From JAXDMK01 sp963765955 (GTDB lineage: Bacteria; Actinomycetota; Acidimicrobiia; Acidimicrobiales; AC-14): a DNA stretch of 64,000 nt. Positions 56,053-64,000 of the stretch are shown here, piece by piece. Made by a program: the position numbers and the translations under genes. The first letter of the stretch is position 1, and each line of letters begins with the position of its first letter. The notes under the pieces were generated by a model. The model did no database searches, was not told the DNA's origin, and saw only the letters and a program-made list of their open reading frames with translations. The DNA lies in assembly GCA_963765955.1 (NCBI GenBank), contig CAVXYA010000009.1:558001-622000 (forward strand). The letters are read 5' to 3'.

Positions 56053-56970
56053 CTACGCCCGGGCCAGGACCTTGCCCCGGCGGAGGAAGTCGAGGGGATC
56101 GGCGCCCCGCTGGATGGCGGAGTACGACAGTGACGCCCCGAAGGGCTCGTTCCAGAAGTCGCCCTCCCGCGCCCGGCGATCCCACGGCCCGACGTAGAGG
56201 TAGGGCTCGGGATGGTCGGCGTCGCCCGGCGAGCCGCCGAAGTTGACCCGCTGGCCCTCGGGCCCCATGTCGATGGCCACGTCGAAGTGCTCCGGCCACA
56301 GCTGCACCCGCGACGGGGCGTCGTCGTCGCCCGCCTCCTCCCGGAGCTGCTCCAGCATGGCGGTGGCGAACCCGAACCACTCGCCCAGGGCCCGGGCCGC
56401 GTCGAAGTCGATGTCGAGGGCGGCCTCGGGATCGCAGGGCGTGGTGGGCGTGTAGACGCCGGTCCCCTGGCCCAGCTCGACGCCCAGGAACTCGGCCGCC
56501 GCGGCCAGGGTGACCAGCTTCCGGCGCCGGTTGCGATCGACCAGCTCGCCGTCCTCCACCCGCACCTGGTGGTCGTCGTCGAAGAAGGGGGTGCCGAAGC
56601 CCCGGTAGGTGTAGCGCAGCCCGATCTTGCCGTTGGCCATGTGCCGGCGGGGTGCGACCAGGTGCTCGGCCACCATGTGGAGCGAGTCGCGGGTGGTGGC
56701 GAACCTGGCCGGCAGGTCCGCCAGCTTGCGGGGGACGAGCCATCGGTACTCGCACCAGACCCGCAGCTCGGCGTTGTTGATCTCGGTGCAGAAGTCGTCC
56801 CACGTGCGAGTGCCGGCCCGCTCGACCGGCACCAGCTCCCCGCCCGCGACGGGGTCGTCGGCGAACCACGGGCCCTCGTTCACGGCCGGTGGCGACGGTT
56901 CGAGGACCCTCGGGTCGTACCGGTTGTTGATCCGGATGCTCGCCTCGGCCTGAGGATTCTTGACGACCAT
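56053..56970 (-). CDS. Conserved-looking protein of unknown function
   Basis: This 305-residue soluble protein is not recognised. It contains RTWDDFCTEINNAELRVWCE, ARFATTRDSLHMVAEHLVAP, PCDPEAALDIDFDAARALGE, WFGFATAMLEQLREEAGDDD and RVQLWPEHFDVAIDMGPEGQ. The last part, VNFGGSPGDADHPEPYLYVG, looks like a structured beta domain. GGGAGCGGAG directly before ATG 56970 supports that start. Confidence 0.7.
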   Translation of the reverse strand: MVVKNPQAEASIRINNRYDPRVLEPSPPAVNEGPWFADDPVAGGELVPVERAGTRTWDDFCTEINNAELRVWCEYRWLVPRKLADLPARFATTRDSLHMVAEHLVAPRRHMANGKIGLRYTYRGFGTPFFDDDHQVRVEDGELVDRNRRRKLVTLAAAAEFLGVELGQGTGVYTPTTPCDPEAALDIDFDAARALGEWFGFATAMLEQLREEAGDDDAPSRVQLWPEHFDVAIDMGPEGQRVNFGGSPGDADHPEPYLYVGPWDRRAREGDFWNEPFGASLSYSAIQRGADPLDFLRRGKVLARA

Positions 56971-57075
56971 CTCCGCTCCCTCACGCTCGACCGTCCCCCG
57001 CCGGAGGCGGTATGTGCCCACGAGCGTGGCACGGCCGGGGACCCGAGGGCGCCCGTGGACGCGATGCTGGTGGGC

Positions 57076-57661
57076 ATGAGCGGCCCGCCCCCGGCTGACG
57101 ACGGCCGGACCCAACGCCAGCGGATGCTGGCCGGCGACCTCTACAACGCCGACGACCCCGAGCTGGCGGCGGACGCCCTGCGAGCCCTCCGGCTGATCGA
57201 GTCGTACAACCGCAGCCCGGCCGACGACGGCGACCGGTCGCCGACGCATCCTCGGCGAGCTTCTGGGAGCCTTGGGCGAAGGGAGCGAGATCCGGCCCCC
57301 GCTGTACTGCGACTACGGGTACAACCTCCGGGTGGGGGAGCGGACGTTCGTGAACTTCGGCCTCGTCGCCCTCGACGTGGCACCCATCACCATCGGCGAC
57401 GACGTCCAGATCGGCCCGAACGTCCAGCTCCTGACCCCCACCCACCCGCTCGAGGCCGAGCCCCGCCGGGCCAAGTGGGAGTCGGCCCGGCCGATCGCCA
57501 TCGGCGACAACGTCTGGCTGGGTGGGGGTGTCATCGTCCTGCCCGGCGTGTCCATCGGCGAGAACACCGTCGTCGGTGCGGGCGCCGTGGTCACCAGGGA
57601 CCTTCCGGCCGACGTGGTCGCCGTCGGGAACCCGGCCCGGGTCGTCCGCCAGCTCCTGTAA
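57076..57661 (+). CDS. Maltose/galactoside O-acetyltransferase-like protein, frameshifted
   Basis: The product is a left-handed beta-helix acetyltransferase that modifies sugars with acetyl-CoA. The N-terminal MAC domain reads RTQRQRMLAGDLYNADDPEL and RALRLIESYNRS. After a shift near 57245 the frame gives ILGELLGALGEGSEIRPPLY, CDYGYNLRVGERTFVNFGLV, the catalytic His in LLTPTHPLEAEPR and the hexapeptide coil IAIGDNVWLGGGVIVLPGVS. The restored length, about 195 residues, matches the family. Confidence 0.85.
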
Positions 57662-57729
57662 CGCCGGCTGACGACATCCGGACGGGGTTGGTGCACCGAA
57701 AACGCGGGAAAGAGCCGGAGAGGTCAACC

Positions 57730-59053
57730 GTGCCGCAAAACGTCGCCGTACTCAGCCAGGACGCCGCCGCCGAGCACGCCGCTCGGCAGGGGTTCTGGTC
57801 GGCGCGACCCGACCCGGACGACCGTGTGGGCATCGAGCTGGAGATGCTTCCCCTGGGTGTCGACGGGCGCCGGCCGGCCCACGACGAGGTGGCGGCGGTG
57901 GTCCAGGCCGTCGGACCGCTGGCCAGCGGCACCAGCGTCACCTTCGAGCCCGGCGGCCAGCTCGAGCTGAGCACCCCGCCGGCAGACGACGTCGACCAGG
58001 CGTGCGACGGCCTGGAGGCCGACCTGCGCCGGTTGGCGGGGCCACTCGCGGAGCGGGGGATCGTCCTTGTCGGCAGCGGCATCGACCCCGCGCCCGGCCT
58101 CCGCCGGGTCATCCGGTCGGCCCGCTACGACGCCATGGACGCCTACTTCGCCGACGGCGGGGGCGGGCGTGGTCACGGCCGAGGCGGCGCATGGGCCCGG
58201 GCCGGGCACACCATGATGTGCGCCACCGCCGGCCTCCAGGTCAACCTCGACTTCGACTCCCGCAGCCTGTCGCCCGACACCCGATGGGGTACGGCCCACG
58301 TGCTGGGCCCGGTCCTGGCCGCCAGCTTCGCCAACTCCCCCCTCGTCGAGGGCGGGCCCAGCGGCTGGAAGTCGTACCGGCTGGCCAACTGGTGGCGGCT
58401 CGACCCGTCCCGCACCAAGTCCCCTGCGGGCGCGGGCCCGGGGCCGCAGGCGTGGTCGGCCTACGTGATGGACGCCCAGGTGATGCTCATCCGCACCGGG
58501 GAGGGCGACGGCGAGGGGGCGTGCACTCCGGTCCTGACCCCGCTCACCTTCCGCCAGTGGATCAGCGACGGACACCCCCTGGGGTTCCCGACGCTCGACG
58601 ACCTCGACTACCACGTGACCACCCTGTTCCCGCCCATCCGGCCTCGGGGCTGGCTGGAGCTGCGGATGGTCGACAGCCTGCCCCACCCCTGGTGGCGGGT
58701 GCCGGTGGCCGTCGCCGCCGCCCTCGTCTACGACGCCGAGGCGGGCGAGGCCGCGGCCCAGGCCGCCTGGGACACCGCCGATGAGTGGGTGGAGGCCTCC
58801 CGCTCGGGACTGTCCCATCCCGGCCTGGCCGAAGCCGCCCGGGCCTGCTTCCTGATCGCCCTCGAGGCCCTGGGACGCATGGGCGCGGGGGCAGCTGACG
58901 TTGGACACGGTGGGCGCCTACCTCGACCGCTATGTCGCCCGAGGCCGCTGCCCGGCCGACGACGTCCTCGACCACTGGCGCAAGACCGGGGCCCTGTTCC
59001 TCCCCGGCGACCTCTCCTGGTCCGCCCTGCCCCCGGCCGCCCTCCGGCCGTGA
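57730..59053 (+). CDS. egtA: Glutamate-cysteine ligase EgtA, one frameshift
   Basis: EgtA joins glutamate and cysteine, supplying gamma-glutamylcysteine for ergothioneine synthesis. The protein shows VGIELEMLPLGVDGRRP, TFEPGGQLELSTPPADDVDQ, MMCATAGLQVNLDFDS, SPLVEGGPSGWKSYRLANWW and RGWLELRMVDSLPHPWWRVP. An extra G in a five-G run near 58893 shifts the frame; the end continues QLTLDTVGAYLDRYVARG to 59053. The joined length is about 440 residues, normal for the family. No egtBCD are nearby, so a pathway role is inferred from the family only. Confidence 0.85.
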
Positions 59054-59775
59054 CCGGGCCAGCCGCTGCCCCCGGCGTGGGAGCGTTGGTGGGGGGAGTC
59101 CTGGCCGCGGCCGTGGTGGCCGCCGCCCTCGTCTTCCGGCGCGACGTGGTGGTGGCCACGCTCAGCAGCCCGGCCGCCCTGGTGCGGGTGGGCGCCATCG
59201 TCGTTGTCCTGGTCGGCCTGTCCTTGCTGCTGCGCCGGTTCGTGGAGAACGCCCTCGCCCGCAGCCTGGTGATGGCCGTCCCCGTGGGCGCTCTCGTCTG
59301 GCTCCTGGTCGTCCCCTACTTCACCGACGACACGGTGGTCGAGCCCCTGCCTTCCGCCCCGGCCACGACCGCCACCGCCCCGACCACGGCCGCCACCACG
59401 CCCACGGCCGACACGGTCCCGGCCACCACTCCGCCGGCGGGGCCCGTCCGGCTGACCACGGGGATGCTTCGGGGCATCGACCACCGGGCGTCGGGGACGG
59501 CTGCCGTCTACCGCCTGGAGGACGGGTCCCACATCGTGCGCCTGGAGGACATCGACATCCAGAACGGCCCCGACTACTTCGTGCACCTGGTGCGGGGGGC
59601 GGACCGGGAGTCGCCCGGCGACGGGTTCGACCTCGGCCCCCTCAAGGGCAACAAGGGGAGCCAGAACTACCCCGTCCCGTCGGACGTCGACGTCACCGCC
59701 GAGGAGTTCACCGTGCTCGTGTGGTGCCGGGCCTTCGCGGTGCCAGTGGCCAACGCCACCCAGAGCCCGGCCTGA
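59050..59775 (+). CDS. DM13-domain membrane protein
   Basis: This 241-residue protein has three N-terminal membrane helices (ALVGGVLAAAVVAAALVFRR, VRVGAIVVVLVGLSLLLRRF, SLVMAVPVGALVWLLVVPYF). A Thr/Ala/Pro linker follows, then an extracytoplasmic DM13 domain with ASGTAAVYRLEDGSHIVRLE, IQNGPDYFVHLVRGAD and the conserved Cys in VLVWCRAFAVPV. DM13 domains are proposed redox or electron-transfer domains. GTG 59050 overlaps the egtA stop. Confidence 0.82.
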   Translation: MTGPAAAPGVGALVGGVLAAAVVAAALVFRRDVVVATLSSPAALVRVGAIVVVLVGLSLLLRRFVENALARSLVMAVPVGALVWLLVVPYFTDDTVVEPLPSAPATTATAPTTAATTPTADTVPATTPPAGPVRLTTGMLRGIDHRASGTAAVYRLEDGSHIVRLEDIDIQNGPDYFVHLVRGADRESPGDGFDLGPLKGNKGSQNYPVPSDVDVTAEEFTVLVWCRAFAVPVANATQSPA

Positions 59776-59876
59776 CCCGAGGACCGATCGGGCCTGAGTT
59801 GGCGCGGGCGGGAATGTCGTGCGCCGGCGAGTCGTTGTCCCGATGTTCGACATGATGACGCACCGGAGGAACACCA

Positions 59877-60608
59877 TTGTCCACACTCACGCTCGACACT
59901 GACTTCGCAGCCTCTCCGACCCCTCGCCGTACACTCGTCACCATCGACGCCATCGACCCGGCCCAGCTGAACGAGCGGCTGTTCATCCCCGTGGCTCACC
60001 AGCTGGAGAACGTCCGCCGGTGGAACGAGCAGCGGGGCTGGGGCTTCACCGACGCCGACTTCGACGCCGTCGACACCACCCCGGCCGTGCACGACAAGCC
60101 CCTGGTGGTCGACGTGATCGCCGTGTTCCTGCCCGAGCAGGACGGCATCGACGGCGTGCGCCGCACGTTCGAGGAGCTGTGGGCGGTGGCATCGGAGGGG
60201 GCGCCCGACAACTGGAGCTGGCGGCAGTTCCTCGAGGGGCCCCGCCCGGTGGGTCTGCTCCCCGGTGGCGTCCACACCCCCGGAATCCGGCGGGTCACCA
60301 TCGACCTGGGCGCGGGCTGGGACCCGGTCGACGGGGCCCGGGCCATCGAGATCCGCGACCGTCACTCGGCCTCGGCCGAGATCCTGGCCGCCGCCGCCCA
60401 CTTCCCCGAGTGGATGCAGGCCATGGAGGGCGTCAACGTGCCCTTCGTCTACCTGGGCGGCTACGTCGTCACCCACCCGGCCAACGAGGCCTGGCGCCAC
60501 GTGCCCTGCCTGAGCTGGAACGAGTTCCTGGGCCGGGTCAACCTGATGGACCACTGGGCCGACCACCACCAGCGGCGCTGGGCGGTCCCGTCCCGCCGCC
60601 AGGCCTGA
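59877..60608 (+). CDS. Protein of unknown function, TTG start
   Basis: This 243-residue soluble protein is not recognised. Its parts include TIDAIDPAQLNERLFIPVAH, GWGFTDADFDAVDTTPAVHD, WSWRQFLEGPRPVGLLPGGV, HTPGIRRVTIDLGAGWDP and VPFVYLGGYVVTHPANEAWR. GGAGGA at 59865-59870 lies 6 nt before TTG 59877 and fixes this rare start codon; ATT is the only nearby alternative. Confidence 0.65.
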   Translation: MSTLTLDTDFAASPTPRRTLVTIDAIDPAQLNERLFIPVAHQLENVRRWNEQRGWGFTDADFDAVDTTPAVHDKPLVVDVIAVFLPEQDGIDGVRRTFEELWAVASEGAPDNWSWRQFLEGPRPVGLLPGGVHTPGIRRVTIDLGAGWDPVDGARAIEIRDRHSASAEILAAAAHFPEWMQAMEGVNVPFVYLGGYVVTHPANEAWRHVPCLSWNEFLGRVNLMDHWADHHQRRWAVPSRRQA

Positions 60609-60748
60609 GCCCGACAACCACCAAGCACCAACCAGCGGCAGACCTCGGCCGCGCTGTCCCCCGGTCTGCCACGGGCGAACCGGTAGTCCCGGTTTGGCTA
60701 GGGTCCCAGTCGCGGCAGACCACCTCTGTCCTGCCGTGAGGAGGTTGC

Positions 60749-61084
60749 ATGCCGTCTTCAGCCCTCGTGCTGCTCGTCGTCCCGGGCAAGCTCGACGCCT
60801 GGCGTGAGCTGATGGCTCAATGCACCGACGACAACCCCGACTACGTCGACTCCCGCCAGCGCCTGGGCATCACCCGGGAGCAGGTGTTCCTCCACGGCAA
60901 CGAGGGCGAGGAGTTCGTCATCTACTACATCGAGGCGGAGAACCTCGACGAGGCCATGATCGGCATGGGCGTGTCGCTCGACCCCTTCGACCAGTGGTTC
61001 CGGCTCCAGGTCAAGAGCATCCACGACCTGATCCTGGCCGACCCCCCACCCTGGCCGGAGCAGGCGCTCGACTTCCAGGACTAG
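60749..61084 (+). CDS. Small protein of unknown function
   Basis: This 111-residue protein has a compact alpha/beta look: ALVLLVVPGKLDAWRELMAQ, LGITREQVFLHGNEGEEFVI, YYIEAENLDEAMIGMGVSLD and PFDQWFRLQVKSIHDLI. The fold resembles small dimeric alpha+beta barrel (ABM-like) proteins, but this is a guess. GAGGAGG before ATG 60749 gives a strong ribosome-binding site. Confidence 0.65.
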   Translation: MPSSALVLLVVPGKLDAWRELMAQCTDDNPDYVDSRQRLGITREQVFLHGNEGEEFVIYYIEAENLDEAMIGMGVSLDPFDQWFRLQVKSIHDLILADPPPWPEQALDFQD

Positions 61085-61114
61085 CCGCCCCGAGCCCAGG
61101 GAAAGGACGACGAC

Positions 61115-61504
61115 GTGACGATCGACCAGCCCTCCCACGGCGAGGTGGTGGACGCCACCGCCGAGGTCGAGGACGAGATGCGTCCCCAGCCGGTGCCGGT
61201 GAACATCTACGAGACCACCAACGCCCTGGTGGTGGTGGCCGCCCTGCCCGCGGTCGCCCCGGCCGACGTCACCATCGAGCTGCGACCCGGCTGCCTGCGG
61301 TTCTGGGCCCACGTGCGCAGCGCCGCCCCCCGCCAGTACCTGGTGCACGAGTGGGAGTACGGCGGCTACGAGCGCGAGATCGAGCTCCCCGACGGCTTCG
61401 GCAGCGGGGTCGAGGCGTCGTTGGCCAACGGCCAGCTCGCCATCCGGGTCCTCCGGGGCGAGTCGGGAGAGGCGACGACGATCCACCCCTCCTCGCCCGG
61501 CTGA
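61115..61504 (+). CDS. Hsp20/alpha-crystallin-like protein
   Basis: This 129-residue protein has the alpha-crystallin sandwich pattern: PVNIYETTNALVVVAALPAV, DVTIELRPGCLRFWAHV, YLVHEWEYGGYEREIELPDG, then VEASLANGQLAIRVLRGE. The A-x-x-x-n-G-v-L motif is present as ASLANGQLAI. It probably is a small holdase chaperone. GGAAAGGAC precedes GTG 61115, and it lies 30 nt after the previous gene. Confidence 0.8.
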   Translation: MTIDQPSHGEVVDATAEVEDEMRPQPVPVNIYETTNALVVVAALPAVAPADVTIELRPGCLRFWAHVRSAAPRQYLVHEWEYGGYEREIELPDGFGSGVEASLANGQLAIRVLRGESGEATTIHPSSPG

Positions 61505-61520
61505 CCTGCCGTACGAGCGG

Positions 61521-62516
61521 TCACAGCCGGGGCTCGACGCACCTCGGGGTACCGCCCGGAGACGACGGCTCGGTGCGGGGATAGGGCTCGGTGAAGCCGG
61601 AGCCTGGATCGGGGGTGTCGAGGTAGCGGAGGATGCCCCGGGCTACCGCCTCACCCTCCACCTGCTGCACGTCGGGCCGGTCGAGGAGCGCCGCCTCCGC
61701 CGGGTTGGACATGAAGGCGCTCTCCACCAGCACGCTCACCACGTCCTGGGGCAGGCGCAGCATGGCGTAGTAGTCGCCCCGCTGGCCGGGGCGGTACTTG
61801 GCCCCCGCGTCCCGATCGGCCACCCACCCCACGTCGTAGGCGGCCAGGGCCCGGACGACCTCCTCGTAGATGAGGCCGGCCAGGCGCTTCGAGTCGGGCG
61901 AGGCGATCTGGTAGTAGGTCTCCGTGCCGGGACCGGGCCAGGGCCCGTCGGGCTCGGCGTTGTGGTGGATGGAAACGAAGGCCCGGGGGGCCAGGGCCCG
62001 GGCGATCTCGGCCCGGGGGGAAAGGTTGACGTCGTAGTTGCCGGGCCGGGTGAGCAGGACGCTGACCCCCGCCGCCTCCAAAGCGGCCTGGAGGTGGCGA
62101 GACACGGCCAGGTTGACGTCGGCCTCCCGCAGCCCGGCGGGGGAGATCGCCCCCGGCTCGGTGCCCCCGTGGCCTGGGTCGACGACGATGGTGGCCTCGG
62201 CCACCGGCGTGCCCTCGGTGAGGGTGGCGGTGTCGCCGCAGGGGGTGCGGACGACCCATCCGGTGTCGGTGTGGGACACGACGGGAACTACCACGCCGGC
62301 CGGGGAGACGACCACCTTGGCCTCGGCCCGGGCCACGGCCCGGGTGGTCGTGGTGGTGGCAGGGGCGGGGGCGGCCGTCGTGGCCGTCGTGTCGGGCGGG
62401 CGTCCCTGGACCGCCGGCGCGGTCCCCGATCCGTCGCCGCCGCCACATGCCACCGCGGTGAGAGCGAGGACAACGGTGACGACGCGAAGCGCGAGCCGAG
62501 GCCTGGTGGACACCAC
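61521..62516 (-). CDS. N-acetylmuramoyl-L-alanine amidase lipoprotein
   Basis: This cell-wall hydrolase cleaves the bond between MurNAc and the stem peptide. It has a signal segment with lipobox LALTAVACGGG, a Thr/Ala-rich linker, then an Amidase_3 domain: ATIVVDPGHGGTEPGAI with zinc His, LREADVNLAVSRHLQAALEA with the Glu ligand, VSIHHNAEPDGPWPGPGTET with the second His, and the catalytic Glu in VVSVLVESAFMSNPAEAALL. GTG 62516 or 62513 gives a proper signal peptide; a longer version would run through a hairpin. Confidence 0.88.
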   Translation of the reverse strand: MVSTRPRLALRVVTVVLALTAVACGGGDGSGTAPAVQGRPPDTTATTAAPAPATTTTTRAVARAEAKVVVSPAGVVVPVVSHTDTGWVVRTPCGDTATLTEGTPVAEATIVVDPGHGGTEPGAISPAGLREADVNLAVSRHLQAALEAAGVSVLLTRPGNYDVNLSPRAEIARALAPRAFVSIHHNAEPDGPWPGPGTETYYQIASPDSKRLAGLIYEEVVRALAAYDVGWVADRDAGAKYRPGQRGDYYAMLRLPQDVVSVLVESAFMSNPAEAALLDRPDVQQVEGEAVARGILRYLDTPDPGSGFTEPYPRTEPSSPGGTPRCVEPRL

Positions 62517-62577
62517 CGCCCGATGTTGGCACCGCAATCTGCGGCCGCGGCCGCGGCTGCCGGACTGGCTCGCGCCA

Positions 62578-62647
62578 GTTTCATGCGTCGGGAGCGTGGT
62601 GATCTCGGCCTCGCGGCCCAGATCACCACGCTGCGAACGCACGAAAC
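62578..62647. repeat. 28-bp inverted repeat in a divergent intergenic region
   Basis: Positions 62578-62605 and 62620-62647 pair at 24 of 28 positions around a 14-nt loop. The inner 13 bases (AGCGTGGTGATCT and complement) are perfect, and the loop itself contains CGGCC-TCG-CGGCC. It lies 60 nt in front of the amidase start and 54 nt before the metallohydrolase, so unlike the other hairpins it stands between promoters rather than gene ends. Confidence 0.75.
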
Positions 62648-62701
62648 CGCGAAACCCGGGGGATGCCGGGCGGGTGGGCGGCGACGGGGTACCGTCCGCC
62701 G

Positions 62702-63142
62702 ATGGACCGGCCGCGCGACAGCCAGCGGGCCCGGCTGTACCGGGCCGAGAACGCCGTCGACGCCGGCCGGCCCCTGCCCACCGTCCCCGTGATGCAGGCC
62801 TACATAGACGAGGTGGCGGCCACCGGGTGGTTCATCGACCGTTGGGGCGACCGGTCGTTCGAGGTCCGCCCCGGGTACGGCCACAAGCGGGCCACGGCCA
62901 CCCCCGACGGCGTCCTCCAGATGCCCCGGTGGGCTCGCCGGGAGATGACGGTCCTCCACGAGGTGGCCCACTGCCTCACCCCGGAGTGCTTCGCGGCCCA
63001 CGGCAGCGAGTACGCCGGGGTGCTCCTGGCCCTCGTCCGCCGGGCCATGGGGCTGGGCCCGGCCCAGGCCCTGGAGGACGCGTTCGACGCCCACCGGGTG
63101 CGGTGGTCGACGGGGGCGCTCCTACTCCGCCCCACGTCGTGA
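62702..63142 (+). CDS. Putative metallohydrolase (TIGR04338-like)
   Basis: This 146-residue protein resembles a small actinobacterial metallohydrolase family. The zinc motif is in MTVLHEVAHCLTPECFAAHG, an HExxH, followed by HGSEYAGVLLALVRRAMG. The head is basic (MDRPRDSQRARLYRAEN) and no export signal is visible. The substrate is unknown. It overlaps the next gene by GTGA at 63139. Confidence 0.78.
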   Translation: MDRPRDSQRARLYRAENAVDAGRPLPTVPVMQAYIDEVAATGWFIDRWGDRSFEVRPGYGHKRATATPDGVLQMPRWARREMTVLHEVAHCLTPECFAAHGSEYAGVLLALVRRAMGLGPAQALEDAFDAHRVRWSTGALLLRPTS

Positions 63143-64000
63143 TCCGCCGCTCCCTCCTCGTCCTGGTCGCCGCCGTCCTGGCCCTGGGGGCGGCCGGGGG
63201 TCAGACGTCCACCACCGCCGTTACCAGCAAGGACGTGCCCTTCACCGTCACCCACGACGTCCGCTACGGCACCGCCGGCGGCCAGGACCTCCTCCTCGAC
63301 GCCTACGTCCCCGACGACACCAACGCCGAGCGGGTGGCGGTGGTCCTGATCCACGGCGGCGCCTGGCGCACGGGCGACAAGGCCAACGTCGTGGAGGAGG
63401 CCAACCTCCTGGCCCGGCGGGGGTGGGTCGTGTTCGCCGTCAACTACCGGCTGGGGGAGCCAGAGGCGTTCCCGGCCGAGATCGACGACGTGCAGACGGC
63501 GGTCAAGTGGGCCCGGGCCAACGCCTTCGAGTACCGCATGGACCCCGGTCGGGTGGGCGCCCTGGGCATCTCCGCCGGGGGACACCTGGCGGCCATGCTG
63601 GCCACACTGGGCGAGGGCCCGCCCGACCGCGGGGCGCGCATCCTGGTGGGGGCGTCGTGGTCGGGCCCGATGGACCTGCCTGCTCTGGCCGGGGGCGAGG
63701 CCGCCACCCTGTCGACCCTGCTCCTGCCCTGCCGGCCGGCCGAGTGCCCGCAGCGGTGGGCCGACGCGTCCCCGATCACCCACGTCGACCCCACCGACGC
63801 CCCCTTCCTGCTGGCCAACAGCGACGACGAGCTGGTGCCCGTCGACCAGGCCCGGTCGATGGCCGCCCGCCTCGACACCGCCGGCGTCGTCCACGAGCTG
63901 GTGGTCGTGCCCGGGAGGCGCCACGGCCACGCCCTCCGCGACGAGCTCGGGCCGGCGACGGTGGCGTTCCTCGACGACCACCTGACCCGGCCCACCGACC
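63139..64000 (+). CDS. Exported alpha/beta hydrolase, 3' end outside the window
   Basis: The frame is open from GTG 63139 to the window edge, at least 287 residues. It starts with a signal peptide (RRSLLVLVAAVLALGAAGGQ) and continues as a carboxylesterase-like alpha/beta hydrolase: oxyanion motif VVLIHGGAWRTGDKANVV, WVVFAVNYRLGEPEAFPAEI, nucleophile elbow LGISAGGHLAAMLATL, acid in LLANSDDELVPVDQA and the catalytic His in GRRHGHALRDELG. It resembles BD-FAE esterases acting on plant or polymer esters. The true stop is just beyond base 64000. Confidence 0.85.
   Translation, partial: MIRRSLLVLVAAVLALGAAGGQTSTTAVTSKDVPFTVTHDVRYGTAGGQDLLLDAYVPDDTNAERVAVVLIHGGAWRTGDKANVVEEANLLARRGWVVFAVNYRLGEPEAFPAEIDDVQTAVKWARANAFEYRMDPGRVGALGISAGGHLAAMLATLGEGPPDRGARILVGASWSGPMDLPALAGGEAATLSTLLLPCRPAECPQRWADASPITHVDPTDAPFLLANSDDELVPVDQARSMAARLDTAGVVHELVVVPGRRHGHALRDELGPATVAFLDDHLTRPTD

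Noticed and set aside
57730..60608. Complete ergothioneine cluster
   Set aside because: Only EgtA is recognisable; neither the DM13 gene nor the gene at 59877 matches EgtB, EgtC, EgtD or EgtE.

Overview
The window is chromosomal DNA of a very GC-rich actinobacterium. Pup-proteasome genes (pafA end, pafB, pafC), an NdgR-type IclR regulator beside leuCD, a prolyl-tRNA synthetase of the archaeal/eukaryotic form, ergothioneine-type EgtA and many start codons placed 6-9 nt after a TANNNT box (leaderless style) suggest a member of Acidimicrobiia or a near relative. That placement is inference; no rRNA or other decisive marker is present.

Layout. 1-6.3 kb: end of pafA, a DUF3866 gene, an acyl-CoA dehydrogenase with a SufR-like Fe-S regulator, pafBC and signal peptidase I. 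6.3-15.9 kb: leuCD facing ndgR, a kelch lipoprotein, greA, leuB-ilvE behind a candidate transcription attenuator, and an AlkD-like repair gene. 15.9-17.9 kb: a lower-GC insert-like stretch with a lipoprotein and a pentapeptide-repeat membrane protein. 18.0-20.8 kb: a quinol-type nitric oxide reductase broken by about eleven indels. 20.8-28.0 kb: proS, gltX, tRNA-Gln, tRNA-Glu, a VapBC-type pair and a UvrD-like helicase. 28.0-36.1 kb: a metal-homeostasis block made of a Fur-family regulator plus Ni/Co ECF transporter (cbiMNQO) with Nur-box-like sites, copZ/csoR/copA where the copper ATPase is fused to a cupredoxin, and an ArsR regulator with a CDF exporter. 36.1-42.1 kb: a deleted ppk2 remnant, a pair of unknown paralogous proteins, two glycosyltransferases and a hemerythrin.

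42.2-52.6 kb is the most striking part: a cytoplasmic hybrid histidine kinase of about 2300 residues with twelve 92-residue HAMP repeats, followed with overlapping or near-contiguous starts by CheR, a receiver-less CheB, a receiver-kinase with a degraded ATP pocket, and a receiver fused to an RsbW-like ATPase. No chemoreceptor, CheA or CheW is present, so this looks like a self-contained methylation/phosphorelay module. 52.6-64 kb: hypA-hypB, a DUF427 protein, a truncated IS110 transposase, an acetyltransferase, egtA with a DM13 protein, several unknown genes, an Hsp20-like protein, a cell-wall amidase and two hydrolases.

Many genes are broken by single-base indels, mostly an extra or missing G or C in a short G/C run, while the flanking reading frames stay perfectly protein-like. 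I read most of these as sequence errors and annotate the restored gene, except where a real deletion (ppk2, IS110) is visible. Intergenic regions repeatedly carry long, nearly perfect inverted repeats.
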